Shown: piece after piece, positions 48,672-58,629 of the stretch | Layout of the letters: every line of letters starts with the position of its first letter | How positions within the stretch are numbered: the first letter of the stretch is position 1 | NCBI GenBank assembly: GCA_024641635.1 | Contig: JAHECS010000010.1 | Location: 1 to 64,000, forward strand | Direction: 5' to 3' | DNA: 64,000 nt | Source of the DNA: Actinomycetes bacterium | GTDB taxonomy: Bacteria; Actinomycetota; Actinomycetes; S36-B12 | The notes under the pieces: model-generated | What the model was told of the DNA's origin: nothing | The model's database searches: none | What the model saw: only the letters and a program-made list of their open reading frames with translations | Translations under genes and position numbers: made by a program

Positions 48672-50201
48672 TCAGCGACAGATCGTTCCCGTCCCGGGTA
48701 CCGCCCCGGTCAGCAGGTAGCCATCGACCGCGTCGTCGATGCAGTCGGAGTTCCCGCCGTAGGCCGTGTGCCCGTCGCCCCGGTAGGTCAGCAGGGTCGA
48801 CGTGGGGAGCTGGCGGCTCAGCGACCGCGCCCACGCATACGGAGTCGCCGGATCGAAGATCGTGCCCACGATGAGAAGGGCGGCGGTCGTCGCCGAGTTG
48901 GCGGGTGCAGGGGCGCGGTCGGAGTGCCCGTACCACGTCGAGCACGGCGCGTTGCCCCAGGACATCGATCGAGCCATCTCGGGCACCGGCGCGGACCGTG
49001 ACCATCGGGCGGCCGCGGCCCGCAGCCCAGCTGCGCCAGGCGCCGCGGGCGTGTCCCAGCAGGCGATGGCGGGGAAGGCCGACGCCATGTTCGAGCCGTA
49101 TCGGTTGGGGCCGATCCGTTCCGACGCGTAGTCGGAGATGAGCTGCAGCCCGACTCCGTTCCCGGCTGCCGCCTGCGAGAGGGCCGTGCGCAGGCTGGGC
49201 CACACGGCGGGCGAGTACATCGAGTAGAACAGGGCGGTGAGCCCCTCCGACTGGACGAGATCGCGGCCCTTGTGCGCGGGCATGGGGGAGCGGTCGAGCC
49301 CCCTGAGCAGGGAGTTGATGCCGGCCAGCACCGCTCGGCTCGATCCCGGCCAGGGGCAGGTGCGGCGCGTGGCGCAGTCTCGCGCGAAGCGGGTCATGGC
49401 CACCTGGAACCCGGTGGACTGCTGCTCCGAGATGGCCATGATGTCCAGGCTCGGGTCGATGGCGCCGTCGAGGACGAGGCGGCCCACGCGGGTCGGGAAC
49501 AGCTCCGCGTAGAGCGTGCCGAGGTAGGTCCCGTAGGAGTAGCCGAGGAACGTCAGCGTCTCGTCTCCGAGTGCCGCCCGCAGGACGTCCATGTCGCGGA
49601 CCGTGTCGTCCGAACCGACATGGCGCGCGATGTCCGGAGACATCCTCAGGCAGCCCTGGGACAGGCGGGATGCCAGGGACATCAGCCGCTTCCGCTCGAT
49701 CGCGGTGTCCGGGGTGATGTCCGCGCGCAGCCAGCGCGTCGTCTGGACGCCGGTCATGCAGGTGATGGGTGCGGACTGGCCGACCCCCCTCGTGTCGAAC
49801 CCGACGACATCGAACTCCTTCGCGACCGCCGGGGCCGCGAACTGGGCGACGTAGGAGGCGAAATCGATGCCGGAGGCGCCGGGTCCGCCCGGGTTGACGA
49901 CGAGGGAGCCCTGCCGCCGAGCTGGGGATCCCGAGGCCGGTACCCGTGAGACGCGCAGGCGAATCGCGGGGCCGGACGGATCGGCATAGTCGAGGGGAAC
50001 GGTGAGCCAGGTGCACTGCATGTCCTGGCATGGGGACCAGGTGAGCTGCTGGCCGTAGAAGGCAGCGAGGTCCGGGGTGGGGGAGTCTGCGGCAGCGGGC
50101 GCCGGCGGGGCCGCAGAGGCCGTCGGGACGGCCGTCGCGGTCACCGACACAGCGGTGAGCAGTGTCAGGATCGTGGCCGCTCGGCGGCGCTGTCGGGTCA
50201 C
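48672..50201 (-). CDS. Secreted alpha/beta-hydrolase (tripeptidyl aminopeptidase-like)
   Basis: Signal peptide; LVVNPGGPGASGIDFA, FLGYSYGTYLGTLYAELFP, C-terminal TAP-like GDGHTAYGGNSDCIDDAVDGYLLTGAVP. Confidence 0.92.
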   Translation of the reverse strand: MTRQRRRAATILTLLTAVSVTATAVPTASAAPPAPAAADSPTPDLAAFYGQQLTWSPCQDMQCTWLTVPLDYADPSGPAIRLRVSRVPASGSPARRQGSLVVNPGGPGASGIDFASYVAQFAAPAVAKEFDVVGFDTRGVGQSAPITCMTGVQTTRWLRADITPDTAIERKRLMSLASRLSQGCLRMSPDIARHVGSDDTVRDMDVLRAALGDETLTFLGYSYGTYLGTLYAELFPTRVGRLVLDGAIDPSLDIMAISEQQSTGFQVAMTRFARDCATRRTCPWPGSSRAVLAGINSLLRGLDRSPMPAHKGRDLVQSEGLTALFYSMYSPAVWPSLRTALSQAAAGNGVGLQLISDYASERIGPNRYGSNMASAFPAIACWDTPAAPGAAGLRAAAARWSRSAPVPEMARSMSWGNAPCSTWYGHSDRAPAPANSATTAALLIVGTIFDPATPYAWARSLSRQLPTSTLLTYRGDGHTAYGGNSDCIDDAVDGYLLTGAVPGTGTICR

Positions 50202-50321
50202 GTGGTCACGGTACGTCACGAAGGCCTCGGCTCCCTCATCCCGGGAGTGCGCAGTTTGCCCTGCTGGGCTCGCATGGCAGGCTTGAGCACTGACCCCACC
50301 GTGGGAACCGGAAGGACGTTC

Positions 50322-51344
50322 ATGACGGGCAACGCGACGTACCGCTATCTCGACACGGCGGTGCTGTCCGTGACGGCCGCCGACGCACCGATCGTCGTCA
50401 CGTCCGCGGAGATCGACGACCAGCTCGCGGGCTCCTACGAGCGCACCGATCTGCGGCCCGGCATGCTCGAGTCCCTGGCCGGGATCTCCGAGCGACGCTG
50501 GTGGCCGGAGGACGTGACGTTCGCCGACGCAGCCGCCATGGCGGGCGCCAAGGCACTGGCAGAGGCGGGCATCGACCCGTCGGCCATCGGTCTGCTCATC
50601 GACACGTCGGTGTGCCGTGACCACCTCGAGCCGTCGGCATCCGTCGACGTCCACGAACAGCTGGGCCTGCCTCCCTCCTGCCTCAACTTCGACCTCGCCA
50701 ACGCGTGCCTCGGGTTCCTCAACGGCATGCAGCTCGCCGCGATGATGATCGACTCCGGCCAGATCGAGTACGCGCTCGTCGTCGACGGCGAGGGCAGTCG
50801 GCGTCCCCAGGAGGCGACGATCGAACGCCTTCAGCGTCCCGACGTGACCAAGAAGGACATCCTCGACAACTTCGCGACGCTGACGCTGGGATCGGGGGGC
50901 GCGGCCATGGTCCTCGGCCGGGCGTCCACGCACCAGGAGGGCCACCGCTTCGTCGGCGGGGTCGCGCGAGCGGCGACGCAGCACAACCGGCTCTGCGTCG
51001 GTGACCTCGACCGCATGACCACCGACTCGCGCGGGCTCCTCGAGGCGGGGGTCGAACTGGCACTCGACACGTGGCGCGATGCCTCGACCGAGTTCGACTG
51101 GACCGACCTCGACGCCTACGTCATCCATCAGGTCTCGAAGGTGCACACGGCAGCGATCACCTCGTCCCTCGGGATCGATCCGGCGCGGACTCCGGTCGTC
51201 TTCCCCACGCGCGGCAACGTCGGGCCCGCGTCGATCCCGTTCACCCTCGCTATGAACGCGGCCGGCTACGTGTCCGGCGATCGCATTGGCTGCATGGGGA
51301 TCGGCTCCGGCCTCAACGCGGCGGTCATCGAAATCGCGTGGTGA
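50322..51344 (+). CDS. oleA: OleA: thiolase-superfamily acyl-CoA condensing enzyme
   Basis: 340 aa; LANACLGFLNGMQLAAMMI (catalytic Cys), IHQVSKVHT, GNVGPASIPFTLAMNAAGYVSGDRIGCMGIGSGLN; adjacent to oleBC and oleD. Confidence 0.9.
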   Translation: MTGNATYRYLDTAVLSVTAADAPIVVTSAEIDDQLAGSYERTDLRPGMLESLAGISERRWWPEDVTFADAAAMAGAKALAEAGIDPSAIGLLIDTSVCRDHLEPSASVDVHEQLGLPPSCLNFDLANACLGFLNGMQLAAMMIDSGQIEYALVVDGEGSRRPQEATIERLQRPDVTKKDILDNFATLTLGSGGAAMVLGRASTHQEGHRFVGGVARAATQHNRLCVGDLDRMTTDSRGLLEAGVELALDTWRDASTEFDWTDLDAYVIHQVSKVHTAAITSSLGIDPARTPVVFPTRGNVGPASIPFTLAMNAAGYVSGDRIGCMGIGSGLNAAVIEIAW

Positions 51345-53866
51345 CGCAAAGCCGCGCGACTCGTCCGCCGGACGGCCTCCCCGGGCTTGATGCCCGGTGG
51401 TCGCGCCTCGTGACCGCCAGGGATGCGGATGGCGTCTCCCGAACGTGGCACGTGCTCGACACCCACCCGGACGGCTCCGTCGACGACGTCGAGCTGACCC
51501 TGCTGTGCGTTCACGGCAACCCGACCTGGTCGTACCTGTGGCGCCGGCTCCTGGCCGCCGCTCCCTCGGGGATCCGGGTCGTCGCCGTCGACCACCTCGA
51601 CATGGGGTACTCCGAGCGGACGGACACGGTCCGTCGACTCGGCCAGCGCATCGAGGACCTGTCGGTCGTCACCGCGGCGCTGGGGGTCGACGGCCCGGTC
51701 GTGACTGTGGCGCACGACTGGGGTGGTCCGATCTCCCTGGGCTGGGCCCTCGCCCATCGCGAGCAGCTTCGCGGCATCGTCCTGCTCAACACGGCCGTGC
51801 ACCAGCCGGAGGGGGCGCCCGCCCCGTCGATCATCAGGCTCGCCCGCTCGGCGCCCGTCCTGCAGGCCAACACGGTGACAACGCCTGCCTTCCTCCGTGG
51901 GACCACGCTGCTCAGTGGGACGTCGCTGCCACGCTCTGTCGCTGACGCCTTCGCGGCCCCGTATGCCACGGCAGACCGCCGGTCGGCGATCGGCGCCTTC
52001 GTGTCCGACATCCCGCTGGAGCCAGGCCATCCCAGCGCGTCGACGCTCGACGCCATCGCAGCGGACATCGGCGGCCTCGACGTCCCGGCCCTGCTGCTGT
52101 GGGGGCCGGGCGACCCGGTGTTCTCGGATCGGTACCTCAACGACCTCATCGGCCGGCTGCCGCAGGCCGACGTCCACCGCTACGAGGGCGCTCGGCATCT
52201 CGTGATCGAGGACGCCCCCTCGCTCGTCGACGACCTGCTGACCTGGGTAGCGGACCTGCGTGCCGGTCGGACGTCGGCAGAGCCCTCGCCGCACTCCGAG
52301 GGAGAGCCCCTGTGGTCCGCCCTCGATGAGCGCGCTCTCGACGATCCCTCGGGTATCGCCCTTGCCGAGCCCACGACGGATGGTGCCTGGCGCAAGGTCA
52401 CCTGGGACCTGCTCCACCGGAACGTGGACCTGCTGGCCCGGGGCCTGGCGGCGCGGGGCGTCCACCGAGGTGACCGCGTCGCCGTCCTCATCACGCCAGG
52501 AGCCGACCTGCTCGCGGTCGTCTACGCGTGCTGGCGGATCGGGGCGAGCGTCGTGGTGACCGATGCGGGCCTCGGCGTGCGTGGCATCCACCGCGCGCTG
52601 CGCGGGGCGGCGCCCCAGCACGTCATCGCGATCCCGCGTGGGATGACGCTCGTGCGGGCACTGCGCCTGCCGGGCCGCCGCATCCCGGTGAGCGAGCTGC
52701 CTGCCATCGCCCGGCTGGGGTCGACGATGTCGTCCCTGCCGCAGGCGCCGGGGCCGGACGACGAGGCCGTCGTGGCGTTCACGTCGGGGTCGACCGGGCC
52801 GGCGAAGGGCGTCGTCTACCGGCATCGACAGGTGCAGCGGACGCGGGATGCCCTGCGCGAGCACTACGCCATCACGCCACGGGACTCCCTCGTGGCGGCC
52901 TTCGCCCCGTGGGCCGTGCTGGGTCCCGCCCTCGGCATCGCCTCGGCCATCCCGGACATGGACGTGACGTCCCCCCGCACACTCACCGCGAGGGCGTTCG
53001 CCGCTTCGGTCCGCGTGGTCGACGGGACGCTCGTGTGGGCCTCGCCCGCGGCGTTCACGAGCATCCTCGGCAGCGCAGGCGGAATGAGCGACGACGACCT
53101 GGCGGCGCTCGGCTCCCTGCGGCTCGTGCTCGGCGCCGGCGCGCCCGTGTCGCCGGCGCTGCTGCACGGGATGGCCCGGCTGTGCCCCCGGGCCGAGGTC
53201 CGTACTCCCTACGGCATGACCGAGGTGCTGCCGGTCGCCGACGTCACCATCGGCGAGATCGACGGGGCGGGTCTCGGCCCCGGCGTCCTTGTCGGGCACC
53301 CGCTGGAGGGGGTCGACGTGCGGATCAGCGAGCTGGACTCGTCCGGGACGGCCGTGGGCCCGTTGTCGGATCGCACGGGTGTCCTCGGCGAGGTCGTTGT
53401 CCGTGCGCCGCACCAGAAGGACCGCTACGACCGCCTGTGGGCCACCGAGCGGGCCAGCTCGCGGGAGACCGGCTGGCATCGAACGGGGGATGTCGGCGAG
53501 CTCGACGACGCTGGGCGCCTGTGGATCGGTGGTCGGCTGGCACACGTGATCACGACGGCAGATGGCCCGGTGGCGCCTGTGCGGATCGAGCAGGCCGTGG
53601 AGCTGCTGCCCGAAGTCGAGCAGGCCGCCTGCGTCGGGGTCGGCCCGATGGGCACCCAGCATCTCGTGGTCGTGGTCGTGTCGGCGAAGGCCGCCGGGGG
53701 ACTGGCGGATCTGGGGCTGACCGAGCGAGTGCGCAGGGCCGCTGGAGCTGACGTGGCGGCTGTCCTGGTGCGAAATGACCTGCCGGTGGACGTCCGGCAT
53801 CGGTCGAAGATCGACCGGACGGCGATCTCGCGCTGGGCCGGCGACATGCTGGCGGGTCGATCATGA
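51341..53866 (+). CDS. oleBC: OleBC fusion: haloalkane dehalogenase-like hydrolase plus AMP-ligase-like beta-lactone synthetase
   Basis: OleB half CVHGNPTWSYLWRRLL, VAHDWGGPISL; OleC half VVAFTSGSTGPAKGVVYRHRQVQRTRDALREHY. GTGA overlap with oleA. Confidence 0.92.
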   Translation: MTQSRATRPPDGLPGLDARWSRLVTARDADGVSRTWHVLDTHPDGSVDDVELTLLCVHGNPTWSYLWRRLLAAAPSGIRVVAVDHLDMGYSERTDTVRRLGQRIEDLSVVTAALGVDGPVVTVAHDWGGPISLGWALAHREQLRGIVLLNTAVHQPEGAPAPSIIRLARSAPVLQANTVTTPAFLRGTTLLSGTSLPRSVADAFAAPYATADRRSAIGAFVSDIPLEPGHPSASTLDAIAADIGGLDVPALLLWGPGDPVFSDRYLNDLIGRLPQADVHRYEGARHLVIEDAPSLVDDLLTWVADLRAGRTSAEPSPHSEGEPLWSALDERALDDPSGIALAEPTTDGAWRKVTWDLLHRNVDLLARGLAARGVHRGDRVAVLITPGADLLAVVYACWRIGASVVVTDAGLGVRGIHRALRGAAPQHVIAIPRGMTLVRALRLPGRRIPVSELPAIARLGSTMSSLPQAPGPDDEAVVAFTSGSTGPAKGVVYRHRQVQRTRDALREHYAITPRDSLVAAFAPWAVLGPALGIASAIPDMDVTSPRTLTARAFAASVRVVDGTLVWASPAAFTSILGSAGGMSDDDLAALGSLRLVLGAGAPVSPALLHGMARLCPRAEVRTPYGMTEVLPVADVTIGEIDGAGLGPGVLVGHPLEGVDVRISELDSSGTAVGPLSDRTGVLGEVVVRAPHQKDRYDRLWATERASSRETGWHRTGDVGELDDAGRLWIGGRLAHVITTADGPVAPVRIEQAVELLPEVEQAACVGVGPMGTQHLVVVVVSAKAAGGLADLGLTERVRRAAGADVAAVLVRNDLPVDVRHRSKIDRTAISRWAGDMLAGRS

Positions 53867-54837
53867 GGGTTCTGGTGACCGGGGGCCGGGGCCTCCTGGG
53901 GTCGGCGACCGTTCGGGAGCTCACGGCCCGAGGCCATGAGGTGACGACCCTGCAGCGATCACCCGCCGGGCACGGTCCCGAGGTGCGGGAGATCCTCGGC
54001 GACGTCACGGATGCGGGCGTGGTGCGCGCCGCTGCCGAAGGGCGCGACGCCATCGTGCACCTCGCTGCCCTCGTCTCGATGGTCGGAGCATGGTCGGAGT
54101 TCGAGCGCGTCAACGTGGGCGGGACGCGGAACGTCCTGGCCGCCGCCTCAGCGGCCGGGGTCACGCGCCTCGTGCACGTCTCGTCCCCGTCGGTCGCGCA
54201 TGCGGGGGAGCCGCTCGTCGGCGTGGCCTCGACTCCCGCAGACCCGGATCGGGCCCGAGGGAACTACGCGCGCAGCAAGGCCATCGCCGAGCTCGAAGCG
54301 TTGTCCCACGACGGCGAGGCACTGGCGGTCTCGGCCATCCGTCCGCACCTCGTCTGGGGGCCGGGCGACACCCAGCTGATCGGGCGGATCGCGGAGCGGG
54401 CACGGCAGGGGCGACTGGTCCTCATCGACGACGGGGCCGCGCTGATCGACACCACCTACGTGGACAACGCCGCTGAGGCGCTGGCGCAGGCCCTGGACAG
54501 GTGCACCCGCCCCGAGGTCCGTGGGCGCGCGCTCGTGGTGACGAACGGGCAGCCGCGAACGGTGGCGGAGCTGGTGGGACGCATCGCCGAGGCTTCGGGG
54601 GGTGCGTCACCACGCCGCCACGTGCCCTTCTCGGTGGCACGGACCGCGGGCGCCGTGCTCGAGCGGGTGTGGGCGCGGTCCGGCCGCGAGGATGAGCCGC
54701 CGCTGACCGCGTTCGTCGCCGAGCAGCTCGCCACCGCGCACTGGTTCGACCAGCGGGAGACGCGGGCGGCTCTGGACTGGCGTCCGTCCGTGGGGATCGA
54801 GGAGGGCCTGGCCCGACTGGGGGCCTCGTACGCCTGA
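53863..54837 (+). CDS. oleD: OleD: NAD(P)-dependent reductase (SDR/epimerase family)
   Basis: VTGGRGLLGSATVRELTARGHEV, YARSKAIAELEAL, TYVDNAAEAL; ATGA overlap with oleBC. Confidence 0.92.
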   Translation: MRVLVTGGRGLLGSATVRELTARGHEVTTLQRSPAGHGPEVREILGDVTDAGVVRAAAEGRDAIVHLAALVSMVGAWSEFERVNVGGTRNVLAAASAAGVTRLVHVSSPSVAHAGEPLVGVASTPADPDRARGNYARSKAIAELEALSHDGEALAVSAIRPHLVWGPGDTQLIGRIAERARQGRLVLIDDGAALIDTTYVDNAAEALAQALDRCTRPEVRGRALVVTNGQPRTVAELVGRIAEASGGASPRRHVPFSVARTAGAVLERVWARSGREDEPPLTAFVAEQLATAHWFDQRETRAALDWRPSVGIEEGLARLGASYA

Positions 54838-54928
54838 GGGCCGCCTGCCGTCGGTGTCGCGCAGGACTGGGTCGGAATGCTGGCGTGGCGTTCCACGGAA
54901 CTGGCCCGCCGATGTTCTATAAATGCGG

Positions 54929-54961
54929 AAGGCCCCTCGAAGTATGAGTTCGAGGGGCCTT
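54929..54961. terminator. Terminator downstream of oleD
   Basis: AAGGCCCCTCGAA-gtatgag-TTCGAGGGGCCTT, perfect 13-bp stem. Confidence 0.85.
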
Positions 54962-55294
54962 CACATGGAAGCGCCCGCACACCGCCCGATTTCTCGGGGC
55001 GCCCGCGAAAGTGCAGATCGCGGCGCTCATGACCCGTTGCCAGGCCATCGGCGATGTCGTAATCGCTTCCTCGAGCCTCTCCCCGCGACCAGCCCCGCCA
55101 GCACTCGGGACCCTCCGGCGCATCCCTTGCGGTCTGCCTCCGTCGAACGGCCTGCGCTTCCTTGCTCGACCCGCCCCTTGCGGTGCGGTGGGTTAGTTCT
55201 ACTCGCGTCGCCGGACCTGTAGCAAGGGCTTTCCGAAAGAATGTTGAGGAAATCCTGACCCTCGAATCACACGGCTATCGCTGCGGCCCTGACG

Positions 55295-56116
55295 TCACTC
55301 GCGGATCAGGAAGTCGGTGACCAGCTGGGCGAACGCGTCCGCATGCTCGAGCTGTGTCCAGTGCCCGCAGCGGCCGAAGACGTGCAGCTGCGCATCGTCG
55401 ATCAGCTGCTCGAGGTCGTACGCGTTCTGCAGGGGTATCACCCGATCGTCGCGCCCGTGCACGATGAGCGTCGGTGCCGCGATGCCTGCGATGTCGGACG
55501 GTTCGTGGGTCATCGCGTCCAGCGCCGACTGCCGGGGCGGCGGGAACATCGACCGGTACGCCTCCTGCACGCCGGGCCGGATGCTCGCCTGGTACCGAAG
55601 CTCGGCCAGGTCGGGTCCGATGAGGCCGCGGTCGTACGCGAACAGTTCGAGCAAGGCCTCCATCGCCGGAACGGAGGGTTCGTAGCCCCAGACCGCGTCG
55701 AGGCCCGGACTGAGCGGGAACGGCACCCCGACCGAGCCCATGAGGACGAGGCGCTGGACGCGGTCGGGGTGGTGGATTGCCAGGGACAGTGCGAGGGCTC
55801 CTCCGAATGAGTTCCCCACCACGTGCGCCTTCGGGATGTCCAGGGCGTCGAGCACTCCCAGCGCATGTGCCGTCCACGTCTCGAGGTCGTACGTCACGCC
55901 CTCGGGTCGATCGGTGAAGCCGAAGCCGACGATGTCGGGGGCGACCACCCGGAACCGGGCGCTGAGCGCCGGGATGGTCAGCCGCCAGTTGGCCCACGCG
56001 GACACTCCCGGGCCGGAGCCGTGCAGCAGGAGGACCGGCTGCCCCTCGCCGTCGAGATGGACATTGGTCGAGATCCCCGCAGCCACCAGCGAGGTTCCGA
56101 GCTCCGGCGTCGTCAT
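55295..56116 (-). CDS. Alpha/beta-hydrolase (meta-cleavage-product hydrolase-like)
   Basis: LLLHGSGPGVSAWANWRLTIPALSARFRVVAPDIVGFGFTDRP; VVGNSFGGALALSLAIHHPDRV; GRCGHWTQLEHADAF. Confidence 0.9.
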   Translation of the reverse strand: MTTPELGTSLVAAGISTNVHLDGEGQPVLLLHGSGPGVSAWANWRLTIPALSARFRVVAPDIVGFGFTDRPEGVTYDLETWTAHALGVLDALDIPKAHVVGNSFGGALALSLAIHHPDRVQRLVLMGSVGVPFPLSPGLDAVWGYEPSVPAMEALLELFAYDRGLIGPDLAELRYQASIRPGVQEAYRSMFPPPRQSALDAMTHEPSDIAGIAAPTLIVHGRDDRVIPLQNAYDLEQLIDDAQLHVFGRCGHWTQLEHADAFAQLVTDFLIRE

Positions 56117-56148
56117 GTCTGCATTCTCGACCCTGACACGATGGTCCA

Positions 56149-57363
56149 ATGCGTGGCACCCGGTGGCGAGCTGCGCTGCTGCTGGAAACTGCCAACGGCG
56201 CATCCGGGGTGGCGAACGCGATCGTCATGCTCGTCATCCCGTGGCTCGTGCTCGAACGCACCGGATCGGCCACGTCGGCCGGTCTCGTGGTCGCGGCCGC
56301 GTCGCTTCCCGGCATCGTCGTGGCCCCGGCCGTCGGCTGGTTCATCGACCGCTTCGGGCGGCGGATCGTCAGCATCGTCTCGGACGTGCTGTCCGCGGTG
56401 TCGGTCGCTGCCTTTCCGGTGGTGGCGCTGGTTCGAGACCTCGACCTCGCGTGGATCCTCGCGCTCGCCGTTCTGGGAGCCACCTTCGACCCGGCCGGCT
56501 CGACCGCCCGCAGGGCCATGATCCCGGACGTCTCGAGCGCTGCGGGGATCCCGATGGACCGGCTGAACGGCATCCACGAGGGCGTCTTCGGTGTGGGCTG
56601 GGCGGTCGGCCCGGCCCTGGGGGCGCTGCTGATCGCGGGCGCTGGGCCCGAGCGGGCGTTCTGGGTGCCGTTCGTGCTCTTCCTGGTCGCGGTGGCGTGC
56701 ATCGTCCGGCTCCGAGTCGGCGACGCGGGCCAGGAGGCTCGAGGACGGCGGGAAGAGGAGGAGGGCGCGTGGCGCGGACTCGTGCTCGGGGTGACCGTGC
56801 TGTGGAGGGATCATGCGCTGCGCGCGGTGACCGTCGCCCTGATGGTGCTCGCGGCCGTGTACCTGCCGACCGAGTCCGTCGTCCTCCCGGCCTACTTCGA
56901 GGCGCGCAACGAGCCCGGCAGCCTCGGCATCCTCGTGTCCCTGATGTCCGCCGGGACGATCATCGGGGCGTTCGGGTACGGGTGGCTCGCCGCACGGCTG
57001 AGCCGCTACCAACTGACCCGGATCGTCCTGCTCGGGACGGTCGCGGCGATCATCCCGCTGTCCTTCCTGCCCCCGCTGCCGGTGATGCTGCTCGCGGGTT
57101 TCGCCCTCGGGCTGGCGTGGGGGCCGTTCAGCCCCTTGATGAACACGCTCGTCCAGGTGCGTGTGCCCGCCGACGTGCAGGGCCGGGTCTACGGAGTCCA
57201 GATGTCGCTGTTCTACGCGTCGCCGCCCTTGGTCTTCCTGCTCGCTGGGTGGAGCGTCGAGACCTTCGGCGTCCAGGTCACGTATGTCGGTCTCGCCCTT
57301 GCCCTGTCGGTGACGGCCATCGGCGTCCTCTTCGTGCCGAGCATCCGTGACATCGACAACTAG
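56149..57363 (+). CDS. MFS transporter
   Basis: 404 aa, about 12 TM helices; GWFIDRFGRRIVSIVSDVLSAVSV. Confidence 0.9.
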   Translation: MRGTRWRAALLLETANGASGVANAIVMLVIPWLVLERTGSATSAGLVVAAASLPGIVVAPAVGWFIDRFGRRIVSIVSDVLSAVSVAAFPVVALVRDLDLAWILALAVLGATFDPAGSTARRAMIPDVSSAAGIPMDRLNGIHEGVFGVGWAVGPALGALLIAGAGPERAFWVPFVLFLVAVACIVRLRVGDAGQEARGRREEEEGAWRGLVLGVTVLWRDHALRAVTVALMVLAAVYLPTESVVLPAYFEARNEPGSLGILVSLMSAGTIIGAFGYGWLAARLSRYQLTRIVLLGTVAAIIPLSFLPPLPVMLLAGFALGLAWGPFSPLMNTLVQVRVPADVQGRVYGVQMSLFYASPPLVFLLAGWSVETFGVQVTYVGLALALSVTAIGVLFVPSIRDIDN

Positions 57364-57417
57364 GGTCTGTCGCATGCACCGGAGACCGCCTGTCCTCGTG
57401 ATGGCATCGGCGGCGGC

Positions 57418-58629
57418 GTGACGGCCTCGGCATTCGCCTTCGACGTCCAGGACCGGCTCGACGGAACCCTCGGGCGCACCGGGATCATGACGACGCCGCA
57501 CGGTGAGATCCGGACGCCGGCCTTCACCCCGGTGGGCACGAAGGCGACCGTCAAGGCCGTCCTGCCGGAGTCGATGCGGGACCTCGGCGCCCAGGTCATC
57601 CTGGCCAACGCGTACCACCTGTACCTGCAGCCGGGTGCAGACATCGTGGAGGCGGCCGGCGGCCTTGCGGCCTTCATGGGCTGGCACGGCCCCACCATCA
57701 CTGACAGTGGCGGCTTCCAGGTGCTGTCATTGGGGGTCGGCTTCAAGAAGATCCTTGCGATGGACGCCCGCTCCGTCCGCTCGGACGACGTCATCGCGGA
57801 GGGCAAGGACCGGCTCGCCCACGTCGACGACGACGGGGTGACCTTCAAGTCGCACCTGGACGGGAGCATGCACCGGTTCACGCCCGAGGTGTCGATGCGG
57901 GTGCAGCACCAGATCGGAGCGGACATCATGTTCGCCTTCGACGAGTGCACGACCCTGCTCAACACGCGCGAGTACCAGGAGATGTCGGTCGAGCGGACCC
58001 GGCTGTGGGCCGAGCGGTGCGTGACGGAGCACGCCCGGCTCACGGAGGAGCAGCCCGATCGCCCGTACCAGGCCCTGTTCGCCGTCGTCCAGGGAGCGCA
58101 GTACGAGGATCTGCGACGGGCCTCTGCGCGAGGCCTGGCCGCCCTAAAGGTCGACGGCTTCGGCATCGGCGGGGCACTCGAGAAGGAGAGTCTCGGCACC
58201 ATCGTGCGCTGGGTGTGCGAGGAGCTGCCCGAGGGTCGACCGCGGCACCTGCTCGGCATCGGCGATCCGACCGATGTCTTCACGGCGGTGGAGAACGGCG
58301 CCGACACGTTCGACTGCGTTGCTCCGTCCCGGAACGCGCGCAACGGCACCGTCTACCACCGCGACAAGCGGTTCCACCTCACCAACGGGTCGTACCGGCG
58401 GGACTTCACCCCGATCGACGACTCGTGCGACTGCTACACCTGCGCCAACTACACCCGCTCCTACGTGCACCACCTCTACCGGGCCAAGGAGATGGTGGCG
58501 TCGACGCTCGCGACGATCCACAACGAGCGCTACATCGTCAGGCTCATCGACCGCATCAGGACGAGCATCGGTGACGGCACCTACTGGGAGCTGCGCGACG
58601 AGGTCCTGGGACGGGATACGCAGGCCTAG
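57418..58629 (+). CDS. tgt: tRNA-guanine transglycosylase
   Basis: IMTTPHGEIRTPAFTPVGTKATVKAVLPESMRDLGAQVILANAYHLYLQPG; DSGGFQVLSLG; zinc site CDCYTCANYTRSYVHHL. Confidence 0.97.
   Translation: MTASAFAFDVQDRLDGTLGRTGIMTTPHGEIRTPAFTPVGTKATVKAVLPESMRDLGAQVILANAYHLYLQPGADIVEAAGGLAAFMGWHGPTITDSGGFQVLSLGVGFKKILAMDARSVRSDDVIAEGKDRLAHVDDDGVTFKSHLDGSMHRFTPEVSMRVQHQIGADIMFAFDECTTLLNTREYQEMSVERTRLWAERCVTEHARLTEEQPDRPYQALFAVVQGAQYEDLRRASARGLAALKVDGFGIGGALEKESLGTIVRWVCEELPEGRPRHLLGIGDPTDVFTAVENGADTFDCVAPSRNARNGTVYHRDKRFHLTNGSYRRDFTPIDDSCDCYTCANYTRSYVHHLYRAKEMVASTLATIHNERYIVRLIDRIRTSIGDGTYWELRDEVLGRDTQA

Noticed and set aside
51266-53800. 844-aa minus-strand ORF opposite oleBC
   Set aside because: Shadow ORF; oleBC motifs are unambiguous on the plus strand.
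54917-55222. Small ORFs (54917-55123, 54923-55222, 55011-55196) downstream of oleD
   Set aside because: Mutually overlapping, low-complexity, the first overlapping the terminator; no support as genes.
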